Shown here piece by piece: positions 23,374-31,745 of a DNA stretch of 43,901 nucleotides. Each line of letters starts with the position of its first letter. The first letter of the stretch is position 1. Origin of the DNA: an uncultured Oscillospiraceae bacterium (GTDB lineage: Bacteria; Bacillota; Clostridia; Oscillospirales; Oscillospiraceae); NCBI GenBank assembly GCA_910587255.1, contig CAJUKT010000023.1:1-43901 (forward strand), in the 5' to 3' direction. The notes under the pieces are model-generated. The model was not told where the DNA came from, searched no databases, and saw only the letters and a list, made by a program, of their open reading frames with translations. A program made the position numbers and the translations under genes.

Positions 23374-26035
23374 CACGAATTTGGGACGGGTATCCCTGGC
23401 GCCCCGGGGAGAGTACGATCCCCAGGCACAGTACCGGCGGCTGGACATCGTGGGGTACGGCGGGTCCTCTTACCTGGCGCTGCGCGATTTGCAGGGCGTG
23501 ACGCCGGAGAACGGCGCGGACTACATGCTGATTGCCCAGCGGGGAGATGTGGGCGCAACTGGAGAGACCGGCCCTCAGGGAGAACAGGGCGTCCAAGGGG
23601 AAAAGGGCGACACCGGCGAAAAAGGCGGCGCCGGCGATACCGGGAATGGAATTGCCGGTATTGAGCGCACATCCGGCAGCGGAGCGGCGGGCACCACAGA
23701 TACCTACACCATTACCATGACGGACGGAAGTACGTCGGCGTTCCAGGTCTACAACGGCGCGGACGGAACCGGGGCCGGGGATATGACGAAGTCTGTTTAC
23801 GATTCCCAGAACAAAAACACGGATGTTTTCGCCTATGTGGATGAGGCTGTCAAGGGTGTGAAAATTGACGTGGATGAGGCCCCTGCAGAGGGCAGCGAGA
23901 ATCCTGTCTCCTCCGGCGGCACATTTGCAGCCCTTGCCGCCAAGCAGGACGCGCTGACCGGCCGGCCGGGCCAGGTGGTGGGGTTCGGCGCGGACGGCGC
24001 GGCGGAAGCGGTGCAGGGGTGGAGCGGACGTAACCTGCTGATCAACTGGGACTTCCGGCGGCCGGTGAACCGAAACGGGAGGCCGGAGTATACCGGGGGC
24101 GAGATGACCATTGACCGCTGGTCGCTGTCCATGTCTGGACCTGGGATATCCTTGCGGGTGCTGCCGGAGGGCGGCGTCTCCCTGGACAAGACCCAGGGCG
24201 GCGTATTCGGGCGGGTGGCACAGCGCTTGGACAATCCCAGTGGGCTGTCCGGCCAAACGGTCACCGTCTCCATCCTGGCCAAGGGAAACACCACCCCATA
24301 TCTGCTCCTGTTCCTGAACGGCGAGGGCAGCGGGACTGGGCTGATCAATATTCCGCTCACGGACGAGTACAGCCTGTACTCGCGCACCTTAACGCTGCGC
24401 AGCGGCGATATCACACGGGTAGACGCCGCCGTGGGGTATCAGACCGCGACGCCCGCAGGGAGCTGCGCGCTGCTGGGGATGAAGGTCGAAATGGGCTCCC
24501 ACCAGACCCTGGCCCGTCAGAACGAGGACGGCGGGTGGGAGCTCATTGATCCGCCGGACTATGCCCTGCAATACGCGCTGTGCAGCCTATACAGCCCAAC
24601 CACAGGGGCGTTTGTGGGCAGCCAGCACAGTAACCCCAATCTGCTGGATAACTGGTATTTTGCAGACCCGGTGAACCGAAACGGAAGGCTGAAGTATACC
24701 GGGGGCGTGATGACCATTGACCGCTGGAACTCTATTTCGGCGGGTCTGACAGTGACGGTCAATGATGATGGAACGATCACGCTGTCAAACAGCGGAACAA
24801 ATATAGGGTATTATAGGCAGACCTTTGATCGGCCTCTTGATCCTGATACCTATACCCTGTCCACGCTGGTTATGGCGTCTAATCCGGCGTCTGGCCACAA
24901 TGCTATGTATGTATGCTACAATGACGGCACGTTTGGAGCCGTCGTCCGCCTCGATGCGCCGGGACTGTATGCGGGCGTATACGCCGGGGCTGCGGGCAAA
25001 CACATATACCGGGTGCAGTACAACGTAGCGCCCGGGGGCTCGTTTACACTGCGCGCCGCTAAACTGGAGCTAGGCCCGGTGCAGACCCTGGCCCACCGGG
25101 ATGCTGGCGGCAATTGGGTGCTCAGTGACCCGCCGGACTACGCCCAGCAATACGCACTGTGCAGCCTGTACAGCCCCATCACTGGAGAATGGATCGGAAG
25201 CCAGCACAGTAATCCCAACCTGCTGGATAACTGGTATTTTGCAGATCCCATCAACCAGCGGGGGCAGGCGGAGTATGCGCTAGCCAAATACGCAATCGAC
25301 AGATGGAGAACGGTTAGAACAGCATTGCAGGTGGCGGATGGGCATGTCAAACTCGTGCCTGGCGATTTGTCGGCTAACAACGGCTATATCTCACAAAGAG
25401 TGGAAAATCCAAATATCATAGGCAAAAAAGTTACTATCTCTGCGTTGACAGTAGAAGGGCGGCTATATGCCTTGACTGGGACGCCTACAGAAAAAACAGC
25501 TTTGGCTCTGTATATCGGCGATGTGTTCCTTTGTGTTGACTGCGCCTATCTTCCTGAATACAAAAATTCTCCGATTATTGCGGTTGGGGTAAACCGAAAC
25601 GCCCCCATTTCGGAGTTAAATTTAGTTGCTGTCAAGTTAGAGTTTGGTTCCGTCCAAACTCTTGCCCACCAGGACGAGGACGGCAATTGGGTGCTCAACG
25701 ACCCGCCGCCCAATAGGGCGCTGGAGCTGGCCAAGTGCCAGAGGCATCAACTGGAAGTACCAGCAGGTTCTCAAGCTGTTTGTCAACGAATTCTGTCTAA
25801 TGTAATTTCATTCTTTATGCCTACACCCGCAAGCCTTCGAGTAAACCCTAAACTGACAGGTGGTTTTTCAATCAGAACTGGAGCTGATAATATACATAAT
25901 GGCTTTACTTTTGAATGCTTCAAAAAACCCAATGGCGTAATTATCAATTGCACAAAAACCACACATGGAATTACGATAGGCGATAGTCCTATATTAGTAT
26001 GCGATTCTGTTGGAATGCTGGACGCAAATATTTGA
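23363..26035 (+). CDS. Modular tail fibre: collagen-like neck, three repeated binding modules, tip
   Basis: An 890-residue receptor-binding fibre candidate. Residues 1-60 form an attachment domain (YRRLDIVGYGGSSYLAL). Residues 61-95 are collagen-like Gly-X-Y triplets (GETGPQGEQGVQGEKGD). Three modules of about 200 residues start at 224, 426 and 619, each with NLLxNWxF, NRNGR or similar, and IDRW, and each ends in QTLA, DPPDYA and LCSLYSP. The C-terminal 110 residues (ALELAKCQRHQLEV to LDANI) form the tip. From the third module on the DNA is clearly AT-richer and codon use changes, pointing to recent acquisition. Confidence 0.8.
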   Translation: MEISTNLGRVSLAPRGEYDPQAQYRRLDIVGYGGSSYLALRDLQGVTPENGADYMLIAQRGDVGATGETGPQGEQGVQGEKGDTGEKGGAGDTGNGIAGIERTSGSGAAGTTDTYTITMTDGSTSAFQVYNGADGTGAGDMTKSVYDSQNKNTDVFAYVDEAVKGVKIDVDEAPAEGSENPVSSGGTFAALAAKQDALTGRPGQVVGFGADGAAEAVQGWSGRNLLINWDFRRPVNRNGRPEYTGGEMTIDRWSLSMSGPGISLRVLPEGGVSLDKTQGGVFGRVAQRLDNPSGLSGQTVTVSILAKGNTTPYLLLFLNGEGSGTGLINIPLTDEYSLYSRTLTLRSGDITRVDAAVGYQTATPAGSCALLGMKVEMGSHQTLARQNEDGGWELIDPPDYALQYALCSLYSPTTGAFVGSQHSNPNLLDNWYFADPVNRNGRLKYTGGVMTIDRWNSISAGLTVTVNDDGTITLSNSGTNIGYYRQTFDRPLDPDTYTLSTLVMASNPASGHNAMYVCYNDGTFGAVVRLDAPGLYAGVYAGAAGKHIYRVQYNVAPGGSFTLRAAKLELGPVQTLAHRDAGGNWVLSDPPDYAQQYALCSLYSPITGEWIGSQHSNPNLLDNWYFADPINQRGQAEYALAKYAIDRWRTVRTALQVADGHVKLVPGDLSANNGYISQRVENPNIIGKKVTISALTVEGRLYALTGTPTEKTALALYIGDVFLCVDCAYLPEYKNSPIIAVGVNRNAPISELNLVAVKLEFGSVQTLAHQDEDGNWVLNDPPPNRALELAKCQRHQLEVPAGSQAVCQRILSNVISFFMPTPASLRVNPKLTGGFSIRTGADNIHNGFTFECFKKPNGVIINCTKTTHGITIGDSPILVCDSVGMLDANI
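24032..25740 (+). repeat. Three tandem modules within the fibre gene
   Basis: Units start at 24032, 24638 and 25217 (spacing 606 and 579 bp). Between units 1 and 2 nearly identical DNA occurs at the module start (GTGAACCGAAACGG; CCGGGGGCG then ATGACCATTGACCGCTGG). Between units 2 and 3 it occurs at CTGGATAACTGGTATTTTGC. Other parts have diverged freely, so the conserved borders could drive recombination between modules. Confidence 0.8.
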
Positions 26036-26046
26036 GGAGGTGCATC

Positions 26047-26211
26047 ATGGGCAAATGTTTCATTGACGCCTCAGCACTGGAAACCGAGCCGGACTTTGAG
26101 CCAGCATATAACAGCCGCTACATTATCAATGATGCCTAAGGCCGCATCACGGAGGGCTGCCGGCTCCGGCCCTTCCCCGGCGGGGAGGGGCCCAGGTACA
26201 AACTGCTTTGA
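26047..26211 (+). pseudogene. Small fibre-downstream gene interrupted by TAA
   Basis: The strong ribosome site GAGGAGGTG precedes ATG 26047. The frame encodes 30 residues ending YIINDA, then TAA (26137-26139), then 23 more sensible codons (GRITEGCRLRPFPGG...) to a TGA at 26209-26211, exactly before the holin's ribosome site. A CAA to TAA change would explain it (NDA-Q-GRITE). It could also be a genuine 30-residue peptide. The family is not recognised. Confidence 0.55.
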
Positions 26212-26228
26212 CGGAGGGGCAAAAGACA

Positions 26229-26678
26229 ATGAAGGGTAACGTATTTCACGGCGTCATTGCCGCCGCCGCGGCCGGGGCTGCGGCCTACTTCCAGGAGCTG
26301 GCCCTGCCGGTTGTGGTGCTGTTCCTTGTTATGGTTATGGACTACATATCCGGCATGGTGCGGGCATGGACCCGGGGTGAGCTCTGCTCCAGGGTGGGCA
26401 TTATGGGGATTGTGAAAAAGGCCGCTTATCTGCTGGCCGTGGTGGTGGCCATCGTGACCGACTGGGTGGTGCAGACTGCCGCCGGGCAGCTGGGCGTGGA
26501 TTTCGGCGGATTCTTTTTCTTTGGGCTTCTGGTGACGGCCTGGCTTGTCCTCAACGAGTGCATTTCCATCCTGGAGAATATTTCCCAGCTTGGCGTCCCG
26601 CTCCCGTCCTTTCTGGCGGCGCTGCTGCAAAAGCTGAAAAGCACGGCGGAGGACAAGGGGGAGGAGCTGCTGAAATGA
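26229..26678 (+). CDS. Phage holin (toxin secretion/phage lysis holin family)
   Basis: A 149-residue protein with three hydrophobic stretches: about 8-38 (VIAAAAAGAAAYF, LALPVVVLFLVMVMDY), 65-85 (AAYLLAVVVAIVTDWVV) and 95-115 (GGFFFFGLLVTAWLVLN). The signature MDYISGMVRAW is typical of this holin family of Gram-positive phages. The C-terminus is charged (KLKSTAEDKGEELLK). It would open the membrane for cell lysis or release. ACGGAGGGG selects ATG 26229. An endolysin normally follows but none does: the next 170 bp are non-coding, with an AT-rich patch at 26700-26740. Confidence 0.88.
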   Translation: MKGNVFHGVIAAAAAGAAAYFQELALPVVVLFLVMVMDYISGMVRAWTRGELCSRVGIMGIVKKAAYLLAVVVAIVTDWVVQTAAGQLGVDFGGFFFFGLLVTAWLVLNECISILENISQLGVPLPSFLAALLQKLKSTAEDKGEELLK

Positions 26679-26849
26679 TGTGTGCGGGGCGCACTGCTAT
26701 TTACAATATAAATCATATATAGTAAAATTTAAAATAAGGCATAACGCAGACTTAAAGGCGTCTGAAAGCAGTTCCCATGTGTTTTTCTGGCTGTGGGGCC
26801 CTCAGACAGGCCGCAAGAATTCCAAGTAAAAAACGGGAAGTGACTGAGT

Positions 26850-28289
26850 ATGAAGAAGCGGCAGGCATTTAACCCCTATCTCCCCAGCTGGGAATATATC
26901 CCCGATGGGGAGCCCCATGTGTTCGGGGACCGGGTGTACGTCTATGGCTCCCACGACAAATTCAACGCCCCCATCTTCTGCGTCAGCGACTACGTGTGCT
27001 GGTCCGCCCCGGTGGACGACCTGTCGGACTGGCGCTGCGAGGGGGTTATCTACCGCAAAAACCAGGACCCGAAAAACAAGCTGGGCCTGCGCCTGCTGTT
27101 CGCCCCCGACGTGTGCCGGGGCCCCGACGGGCGGTACTACCTCTACTACGCCTTCGACTTCATGGGGATCATGGGGGTGGCCGTCTGCGACACCCCGGCG
27201 GGGACGTACCAGTTCCTGGGCCACGTGCGCTACCCGGACGGCACCGTCTGGGGGCGGAAGAAGGGCGACCAGTTCCCCTTCGACCCCGGGGTGCTGGCGG
27301 ACGACGACGGCCGGATCTGGCTGTACTCCGGGTTCTACACACCCGCCCCCGCCCTTGTCACCGGCTTCCAAAAGCTGCGCAACGACGGCGGCACGGTGGT
27401 GGAGCTGGAGCCGGACATGGTGACCATGAAAGGCGGGCCCCGGGTCATCTTCCCCAAGCAGGGCCCCGGCTCCTTCCCCAACCACGAGTTCTTCGAGGCC
27501 AGCTCCATCCGAAAGGATGGGGACAGCTATATCTTTGTCTACTCCTCCCGGCACAACCATGAGCTGTGCTACGCCGTCAGCGACAGGCCGGACGGCGGCT
27601 TCACCTTCGGCGGCACCCTGGTGAGCCTGGGCGACCTGTTTTTGGACGGGCGCACCGAGGAAAAAGACGGCCTCAACTACCTGGGCAACACCCACGGGGG
27701 GCTGCTGAACCTGGGGGCGGACTGGTACATCTTCTACCACAGGCAGACCAACCGCCATTCCTACTCCCGGCAGGCCTGCGCGGAGAAGCTGGAGCGCACC
27801 CCCGACGGCGGCTTCCGGCAGGCGGAGGTGACCTCCTGCGGGCTGAACGGCGGGGCGCTGCGGGGAGAGGGCCGGTACGAGGCCCGGATCGCCTGCAATT
27901 TGTGGAGCAAGGACGGCGTGGGGCGGTACGACGGCCCCAGCCCCCGCAAAAGGCTGAAGGCGCACCCCTATTTCACCCAATCCGGCGGCCGGAAGGAGGA
28001 GTGCGGCCAGTACATCGCCAATATGCGGGACGGCGCGGCGGCGGGGTTCAAGTATTTCCGCATGGAAACGCCGGTCTCCATCCGGGTGGAAACCAGCGGG
28101 GAGGGCCGGGGGACCATGGAGGTCTCCGACACGCCGGACTTTGCCCGCCTCTGCGCGGAGCTGAAAATCGCCCCCGGGACGGCCCGGGCGCAGCCGCTGG
28201 ACATCGAGCCCGGCGTGCGGCCGCTGTACTTCCGCTTCCGCGGGGAGGGCAGCGTGAATTTTCACGCCTTCACCCTTCTGACGGGATAA
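26850..28289 (+). CDS. GH43-type glycoside hydrolase, intracellular
   Basis: A 479-residue five-bladed beta-propeller enzyme of the arabinofuranosidase/xylosidase clan. It has the opening NPYLPSWEYIPDGEPHVFG, FDPGVLADDDGRIWLYSG holding the pKa-tuning Asp, and NHEFFEASSIRKDG with the likely acid Glu. The last 120 residues form a beta-sandwich. The N-terminal catalytic-base position reads DGEPH rather than the usual DP pattern, so the base assignment is unclear. No signal peptide is visible. Only a weak ribosome site (GGGAAGTGA) precedes the ATG. It faces two GH3 genes, which suggests work on plant or host glycans. Confidence 0.83.
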   Translation: MKKRQAFNPYLPSWEYIPDGEPHVFGDRVYVYGSHDKFNAPIFCVSDYVCWSAPVDDLSDWRCEGVIYRKNQDPKNKLGLRLLFAPDVCRGPDGRYYLYYAFDFMGIMGVAVCDTPAGTYQFLGHVRYPDGTVWGRKKGDQFPFDPGVLADDDGRIWLYSGFYTPAPALVTGFQKLRNDGGTVVELEPDMVTMKGGPRVIFPKQGPGSFPNHEFFEASSIRKDGDSYIFVYSSRHNHELCYAVSDRPDGGFTFGGTLVSLGDLFLDGRTEEKDGLNYLGNTHGGLLNLGADWYIFYHRQTNRHSYSRQACAEKLERTPDGGFRQAEVTSCGLNGGALRGEGRYEARIACNLWSKDGVGRYDGPSPRKRLKAHPYFTQSGGRKEECGQYIANMRDGAAAGFKYFRMETPVSIRVETSGEGRGTMEVSDTPDFARLCAELKIAPGTARAQPLDIEPGVRPLYFRFRGEGSVNFHAFTLLTG

Positions 28290-28334
28290 TGGGGGAGGCT
28301 GCGCAGGCAGTCAAAAACCGGCGGGACAGTTTTG

Positions 28335-28419
28335 AGAAGCTGTACCAATAGCCCAAGTATGCAGCCTGGCGGCAATTTGGGCCGCAAGGATATGTCTGGG
28401 GTCTACTGGTACAGCTTCT
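28335..28419. repeat. Inverted pair of family A repeats
   Basis: AGAAGCTGTACCAATAG (28335-28351) and CTACTGGTACAGCTTCT (28403-28419) pair over 17 bp with one mismatch around a 51-nt interior. The interior holds GGCGGCAATTTGGGCCGC, the inverse of 13-30. The element lies 46 bp after the GH43 stop. The arrangement looks like a REP doublet (BIME) or a very small MITE. Confidence 0.75.
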
Positions 28420-28502
28420 GAGCCCCGCCCAAATTTTTCTAGGGTGCGCGCAAAGAAAGCACACCCTGCGCCGCAAGGGCTTCACGGCCTGCCATAAATA
28501 AC

Positions 28503-28538
28503 GCACAGGGCGGGTCCTGTTCAGGACCCGCCCTGTGC
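28503..28538. terminator. Strong hairpin between convergent GH43 and GH3 genes
   Basis: GCACAGGGCGGGTCCTG at 28503-28519 pairs perfectly over 17 bp with 28522-28538. It lies between two converging genes and probably terminates both, though neither side has a good T tract. A smaller hairpin (AGGGTG at 28441, CACCCT at 28462) stands nearby. Confidence 0.6.
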
Positions 28539-28589
28539 TGAATGGAGACGATAGAATCGGCAATGCAGCGCAGCGCCTCTTTACACGGG

Positions 28590-31500
28590 CTATTTCCCTG
28601 CTTTCCCGGAGCCCTGGCGCTTCTTTGCCCAGCGCAGGATGACCACGGCCTCTATGGCCAGGGCCGCAATGATAACGGCCGCGTCCACGGCGGCGAACAT
28701 GGTGGTCATCTTGTTCCCGCCCTCGGCCGCGCCGCCCTCGCCGGCGTAGTATCCGCTGTTGCCCACGGTGTACAGGATGTTCTTGCAGGCCTGCCGCATG
28801 GCCAGTACACAGGTGGCCGCCTCGGTGTCGGTGAACTGGTTGGATTCGGCCATTCCGTAGCCCAGCATCAAATCGTTGCCCGCCCGGACCGCCGCGTCGG
28901 AGATCTGGTAGCCATAGGAGCCGTTGTAATCGGAGATCACAGTGCCCACAAAGCCCCACTCCTCCCGGAGGACGGTTTTGAGCAGGTTGGCGTCGCTGAT
29001 CACGGGTACCGTGCCGATCCAGTTGTAGGAGGTCATCATACCCATGACGTAGTTGTTGAAGTCGAAGCCCTTTACCGTCATCTCAAAGGGCTTGAGCACG
29101 TTCTCCCGGAAGGTCTGCTCGGTCATGTAGGTGAGCAGGAAGGCGCAGCGGTTGGTCTCCTGGTCGTTGCCGGCAAAGTGCTTCAGGAAGGGGTACACGC
29201 CGTATTTGGCGGCGCCGTTCACCTCGTAGGAGGCGAAAATGCCGGACAATACGCCGTCCTCCGAGTAGTACTCGAAGTTGCGCCCGCCAAACGCGGAGCG
29301 GTGCAGGTTCAGGCCGGGGCCGTACCAGCCGAAGTTATTGGCGTTGGCAAACTCCTGGCCCATAGCGTCGCCGATCTTGTCCGCCATCTCCTTGCTCCAG
29401 GTCTGGGCCATGAGCACCTCGGAGGGGAACTGGGTGCCGGTGGTGTGGGTGACGTAGTTGGACAGGCCGGCGGGGCCGTCGCAGTCAGACGTGGCCACCT
29501 TGCCCACGGACTCGATGGGGGCGGTCTTCCAGCCGCCGGTGTTGATGAGGGTGATCATGTCCTCCAGGCTCAGCTGGTCCAGCAGCTTTTCCCAATTGGG
29601 GTCGTCGTAGCCCTTGCCGGTGAGGTCGGCCAGCTTCAGGCCGTTGTCCGCCCCCAGGGTGGGCATCACGTCCTCGTCGCTGTCGTACTTGCTGGGATTG
29701 TACTTGGCCACAGAAATCTGCTGGATGGCCTTTTCGGTGTCCTTGTCGATTTCAAACTCGGTGGGGGGCGCGGTGACATCGTCATAGTTGGCGAAGCCGT
29801 CCTTGCGGGAGAGGTAGCTCCGGCCTGCGTCGGCATAGTCGAAGCGGTTTACCGCGGGGATGCCGTCGGAGGGGCGGCCATCCTTGCTGTAGTCCACGTC
29901 GGAGCCCAGCTCAAAGGTGCGCTCATCCAGCACGGTGTGGGAGTTGGAGCGGATGGACACGCTGTAGCTTCCCGCCTCCAGGATATAGCCGCCGTTCTCC
30001 GTCTTGACCTTGCCGGAATCGTAGGAGGCCAGGTTCTCCAGAGGCACGGACAGGGTCAACTTCTCGGACGCCCCGGGCTCCAGCAGGCCGGTTTTGCCGA
30101 AGTCCAGCAGGTTTACGCTGGCTTTCTCAATGCCGCCGTTGGTGTAGGGCGGGGTGAAGTACAGCTCCACCACGTCCTTGCCCGCCACGCTGCCCGTGTT
30201 GGTGACGGTGACCTCCACAGTGACGGCGTTGGCGTCCTGCTTGAAGTCGGTGATCTCCTGCTTGAACTGGGTGTAGCTCAGGCCGTAGCCGAAGGGGTAC
30301 TGCACATAGTCGTCGTAGTTGATCAGCCCCTCCTCAGCAGCGGTCTCATAGAACTTGTAGCCCATGTAGATGCCCTCCACATAGTCCACGAAGGAGAACA
30401 CGCCCTGGAAGGTGTTGTCGTTGCGGATAACCTGCTTGGTCAGGTCTTCCACCCCGGTGAAGAAGTGGTTGCCCGAGTTGCCGGAATGGTTCCAGGTGGG
30501 GGCCTTCGTCAGGTCCTTCAGGTAGGTGTCCACCGTCCTGCCGGAGGGGTTCACCGCGCCGGAGATGATCTTGCCCAGGGCGGCCATGCCCGCCGCGCCG
30601 GTGCCGGGGGCCAGGATCACCGCGCCGATGGAATCATACTTGTCCACCCAATCCAGCTCCATGGCGTTGTTGGCGTTGATGACCACGATCACCTTGTCGA
30701 AGCTGGAGCAAACCAGCTCCACCAGGTCCTCCTCGGTGCGGGACAGCTCCAGATAGTGCTCGCCCGGCTCGAAGTCGTCATAGTCGCCGTTGTTGGTGTA
30801 CAGGCCGTTGGTGTAGCCGTAGTTGGTTTTGGCCCGCTCCTCCACCGCGTCGGTCTTAGCCACGTCATAGGTGCCGTTGATCACCGCGTTCATGTCGGAG
30901 GGCAGGTCGGCGTTCTCGCCGCCGGTGCGGCCGATAACGATCACGGCGGTGTCGGAGAAGGACTCGGCCCCGCTCATCACCGCGGAGGTGTAGGCGTCCC
31001 GGGTGGGCTCGGGCAGGGTCCAATCCTGGGTCTGCATGGTGATGGCGGCGCGCTCGCTGCAATAGCCGGTGTACATTTTCACAAGCTCGTCGTTCATGGA
31101 GTAGCCCGCGTTGGCCAGCGACTGGAGTATGCTGACGGCGGGGGCGGAGCCGTCGCCGCTGTTGGCGGAGCCGGTGCCGCTGTACACGGGGTTGGTGGAG
31201 GCCCAGCCGAACACGTTCAGGTTCTTGGTGCCCGAGTCCAGCGGCAGCAGGCCGTTGTTCTTCACCAGCACCATGCCCTCGTCGCCGGTCTCCTCAATGA
31301 CGGCAAGGCTGTTGCCCACCACGTCGTCGGAAATCTCCGCCTTGGAGGCGTTGAGCACGCCGGACACGGTGGCGTACAGCGGGCCATAGCAGATCAGGTT
31401 GACGCACAGCAGCACCACCAGAATCCACGCCAGCCCGGCTGTCCAGCGCACCACATGGCGCGTCCCCTTTTTCACCACAAACTGGGCGGCTACCATTACG

Positions 31501-31637
31501 ATGACCATCACCAGCAGCGCGGCCAGAATGGCGTAGATGTACCCGCTGACGGAGCGGATGTAGTTGCCCACATCTGCGGCGCTGGCGCCCATCTTCACAA
31601 AAACCGGGGTCAACAGGTTGATAATAAAGTCGATCAT
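28590..31637 (-). CDS. Membrane-anchored GH3 beta-glycosidase with permuted domains
   Basis: A 1015-residue GH3 enzyme whose domains are in inverted order. Two transmembrane helices (33-55 and 66-88) come first, then the GH3 C-terminal alpha/beta domain (EGMVLVKNNGLLPL), a fibronectin-like domain (DVVELYFTPPY), and only then the (beta/alpha)8 catalytic domain with KHFAGNDQETNR and nucleophile D903 in VISDYNGS. A third transmembrane helix lies near 983-1003, with a basic tail. Inverted GH3 order is known from rumen Clostridia beta-glucosidases. AAAGGAGGAAC selects ATG 31637. It lies downstream of a second GH3 gene, separated by a terminator. Confidence 0.9.
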   Translation of the reverse strand: MIDFIINLLTPVFVKMGASAADVGNYIRSVSGYIYAILAALLVMVIVMVAAQFVVKKGTRHVVRWTAGLAWILVVLLCVNLICYGPLYATVSGVLNASKAEISDDVVGNSLAVIEETGDEGMVLVKNNGLLPLDSGTKNLNVFGWASTNPVYSGTGSANSGDGSAPAVSILQSLANAGYSMNDELVKMYTGYCSERAAITMQTQDWTLPEPTRDAYTSAVMSGAESFSDTAVIVIGRTGGENADLPSDMNAVINGTYDVAKTDAVEERAKTNYGYTNGLYTNNGDYDDFEPGEHYLELSRTEEDLVELVCSSFDKVIVVINANNAMELDWVDKYDSIGAVILAPGTGAAGMAALGKIISGAVNPSGRTVDTYLKDLTKAPTWNHSGNSGNHFFTGVEDLTKQVIRNDNTFQGVFSFVDYVEGIYMGYKFYETAAEEGLINYDDYVQYPFGYGLSYTQFKQEITDFKQDANAVTVEVTVTNTGSVAGKDVVELYFTPPYTNGGIEKASVNLLDFGKTGLLEPGASEKLTLSVPLENLASYDSGKVKTENGGYILEAGSYSVSIRSNSHTVLDERTFELGSDVDYSKDGRPSDGIPAVNRFDYADAGRSYLSRKDGFANYDDVTAPPTEFEIDKDTEKAIQQISVAKYNPSKYDSDEDVMPTLGADNGLKLADLTGKGYDDPNWEKLLDQLSLEDMITLINTGGWKTAPIESVGKVATSDCDGPAGLSNYVTHTTGTQFPSEVLMAQTWSKEMADKIGDAMGQEFANANNFGWYGPGLNLHRSAFGGRNFEYYSEDGVLSGIFASYEVNGAAKYGVYPFLKHFAGNDQETNRCAFLLTYMTEQTFRENVLKPFEMTVKGFDFNNYVMGMMTSYNWIGTVPVISDANLLKTVLREEWGFVGTVISDYNGSYGYQISDAAVRAGNDLMLGYGMAESNQFTDTEAATCVLAMRQACKNILYTVGNSGYYAGEGGAAEGGNKMTTMFAAVDAAVIIAALAIEAVVILRWAKKRQGSGKAGK

Positions 31638-31674
31638 ACAGCAAGGTTCCTCCTTTTTAGGGTATAATAACGAG

Positions 31675-31717
31675 GAAAACACCGGCGGGGAGCGGAGAAT
31701 GCCCCGCCCCCCGCCGG
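31675..31717 (-). terminator. Terminator after the GH3 lipoprotein gene
   Basis: On the minus strand CCGGCGGGG (complement of 31709-31717) pairs with CCCCGCCGG (complement of 31682-31690), followed by TGTTTTC. It separates the two GH3 genes, so the permuted one may need its own promoter or readthrough. Confidence 0.6.
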
Positions 31718-31745
31718 CTTTAGGAGAAAATGATGAAATCAGGAA

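Larger units (their letters stand above)
13450..26678 (+). mobile_element. Tail-only phage-derived locus: candidate F-type tailocin or prophage remnant
   Basis: A repressor, Cro-like regulator, tail completion protein, tail tube, two tail-assembly chaperones, tape measure, three tip or hub proteins, fibres and holin occur in canonical siphophage order. No integrase, terminase, portal, capsid, head-tail connector, sheath or endolysin is visible between the flanking glycosidase genes. Gene overlaps (ATGA junctions) are intact through about 11 kb. No attachment-site repeats were recognised at the borders. Confidence 0.7.

Noticed and set aside
24032..25740. CRISPR-like or satellite repeat array
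   Set aside because: Spacing of about 600 bp, in frame and coding; these are protein modules.
13450..26678. R-type (contractile) tailocin or contractile injection system
   Set aside because: No sheath, baseplate wedge or spike genes; the tube and chaperone arrangement is siphophage-like.
13450..28420. Family A copies at 13436 and 28335 as attachment sites of the phage locus
   Set aside because: They roughly flank the locus, but other copies occur at 127 and 13208 unrelated to it, no integrase is present, and the right copy lies beyond the GH43 gene.
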